Shown one piece after another: positions 5,261 through 5,353 of a DNA stretch of 5,353 nucleotides. A program made the translations under genes and the position numbers. The stretch spans positions 1-5,353 of the forward strand of contig PWEU01000193.1 of assembly GCA_003554005.1 (NCBI GenBank), in the 5' to 3' direction. Below the pieces are notes generated by a model that saw only the letters and a list, made by a program, of their open reading frames with translations, ran no database searches and was not told the DNA's origin. Position 1 is the stretch's first letter, and each line of letters starts with the position of its first letter. This DNA is from Nitriliruptoraceae bacterium (lineage in GTDB: Bacteria; Actinomycetota; Nitriliruptoria; Nitriliruptorales; Nitriliruptoraceae).

Positions 5261-5267
5261 TGCGGCC

Positions 5268-5353
5268 ATGGCTCGCCCTGCCTCCCGGAACGCTCCCACC
5301 ACGCGCCTGTCGGCGGTCGCGTGGCTGGCCGGCATCCTCCTCGTCGCGAGCGC
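5268..5353 (+). CDS. N-terminus of a probable exported or membrane-anchored protein (cut by window edge)
   Basis: Only 28 full codons are visible. They encode a short basic region (MARPASRNAPTTR) followed by an uninterrupted hydrophobic stretch (LSAVAWLAGILLVASA), the layout of a Sec signal peptide or a first membrane helix. No lipobox Cys or twin-arginine motif is seen before the edge. The start is supported by the -10-like TACCGT seven bases upstream and by the absence of other starts with a ribosome binding site. Nothing can be said about function. The gene is divergent from the VTT/phosphatidyltransferase operon across 184 bp. Confidence 0.6.
   Translation, partial: MARPASRNAPTTRLSAVAWLAGILLVAS

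Noticed and set aside
4677..5335. Minus-strand small open frames (147, 84 and 79 codons) around the VTT gene start
   Set aside because: Pro/Arg/Ala-rich overlapping frames with no motif, conflicting with the VTT gene or the GC-rich repeat region.

Overview
The window is a gene-dense, roughly 70% G+C stretch. Third codon positions are dominated by G and C, several starts are GTG or TTG, and candidate -10 elements have the TAnnnT form. This suggests a high-GC actinobacterium, but genus and even class cannot be fixed from the sequence. No rRNA, tRNA, CRISPR array, transposase or phage gene is visible, and the region reads as ordinary chromosome.

Layout. (1) 1-626, minus: purine nucleoside phosphorylase (deoD), with its C-terminus cut by the window edge. 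(2) 736-1536, plus: a Sir2-family NAD-dependent protein deacylase, divergent from deoD across about 109 bp. (3) 1528-2181, minus: an atypical short-chain dehydrogenase-like NAD(P)-binding protein, convergent with the sirtuin and overlapping it by 9 nt. (4) 2309-3754, plus: a mercuric-reductase-like/dihydrolipoamide-dehydrogenase-like FAD oxidoreductase, divergent from the SDR across 127 bp. (5) 3773-4378, minus: a YnjF-type CDP-alcohol phosphatidyltransferase, convergent with the flavoprotein over a 9-bp perfect stem-loop. (6) 4382-5083, minus: a TVP38/TMEM64 (VTT/DedA-superfamily) membrane protein, upstream of and translationally coupled to gene 5. (7) 5268-5353, plus: the first 28 codons of a probably exported or membrane-anchored protein with a leaderless-looking start.

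How the genes may work together. The left half is NAD- and nucleoside-related (DeoD, sirtuin, SDR). The right half is the more interesting part: a flavin disulfide reductase beside a two-gene membrane-lipid operon (VTT protein plus CDP-alcohol phosphatidyltransferase). As far as I recall, E. coli has VTT proteins (YdjX, YdjZ) close to YnjF, and some bacteria encode a TVP38/TMEM64 domain fused to this kind of FAD oxidoreductase. The grouping here therefore looks like an unfused version of a recurrent but functionally undefined module. The flavoprotein keeps its redox cysteine pair but lacks the usual C-terminal catalytic His-Glu pair and any mercury-binding signature, so its substrate is open. 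The SDR-like protein has Met where the family usually has the Lys of YxxxK, and the sirtuin has Trp in place of the Tyr of the acyl-selectivity YxxR motif.
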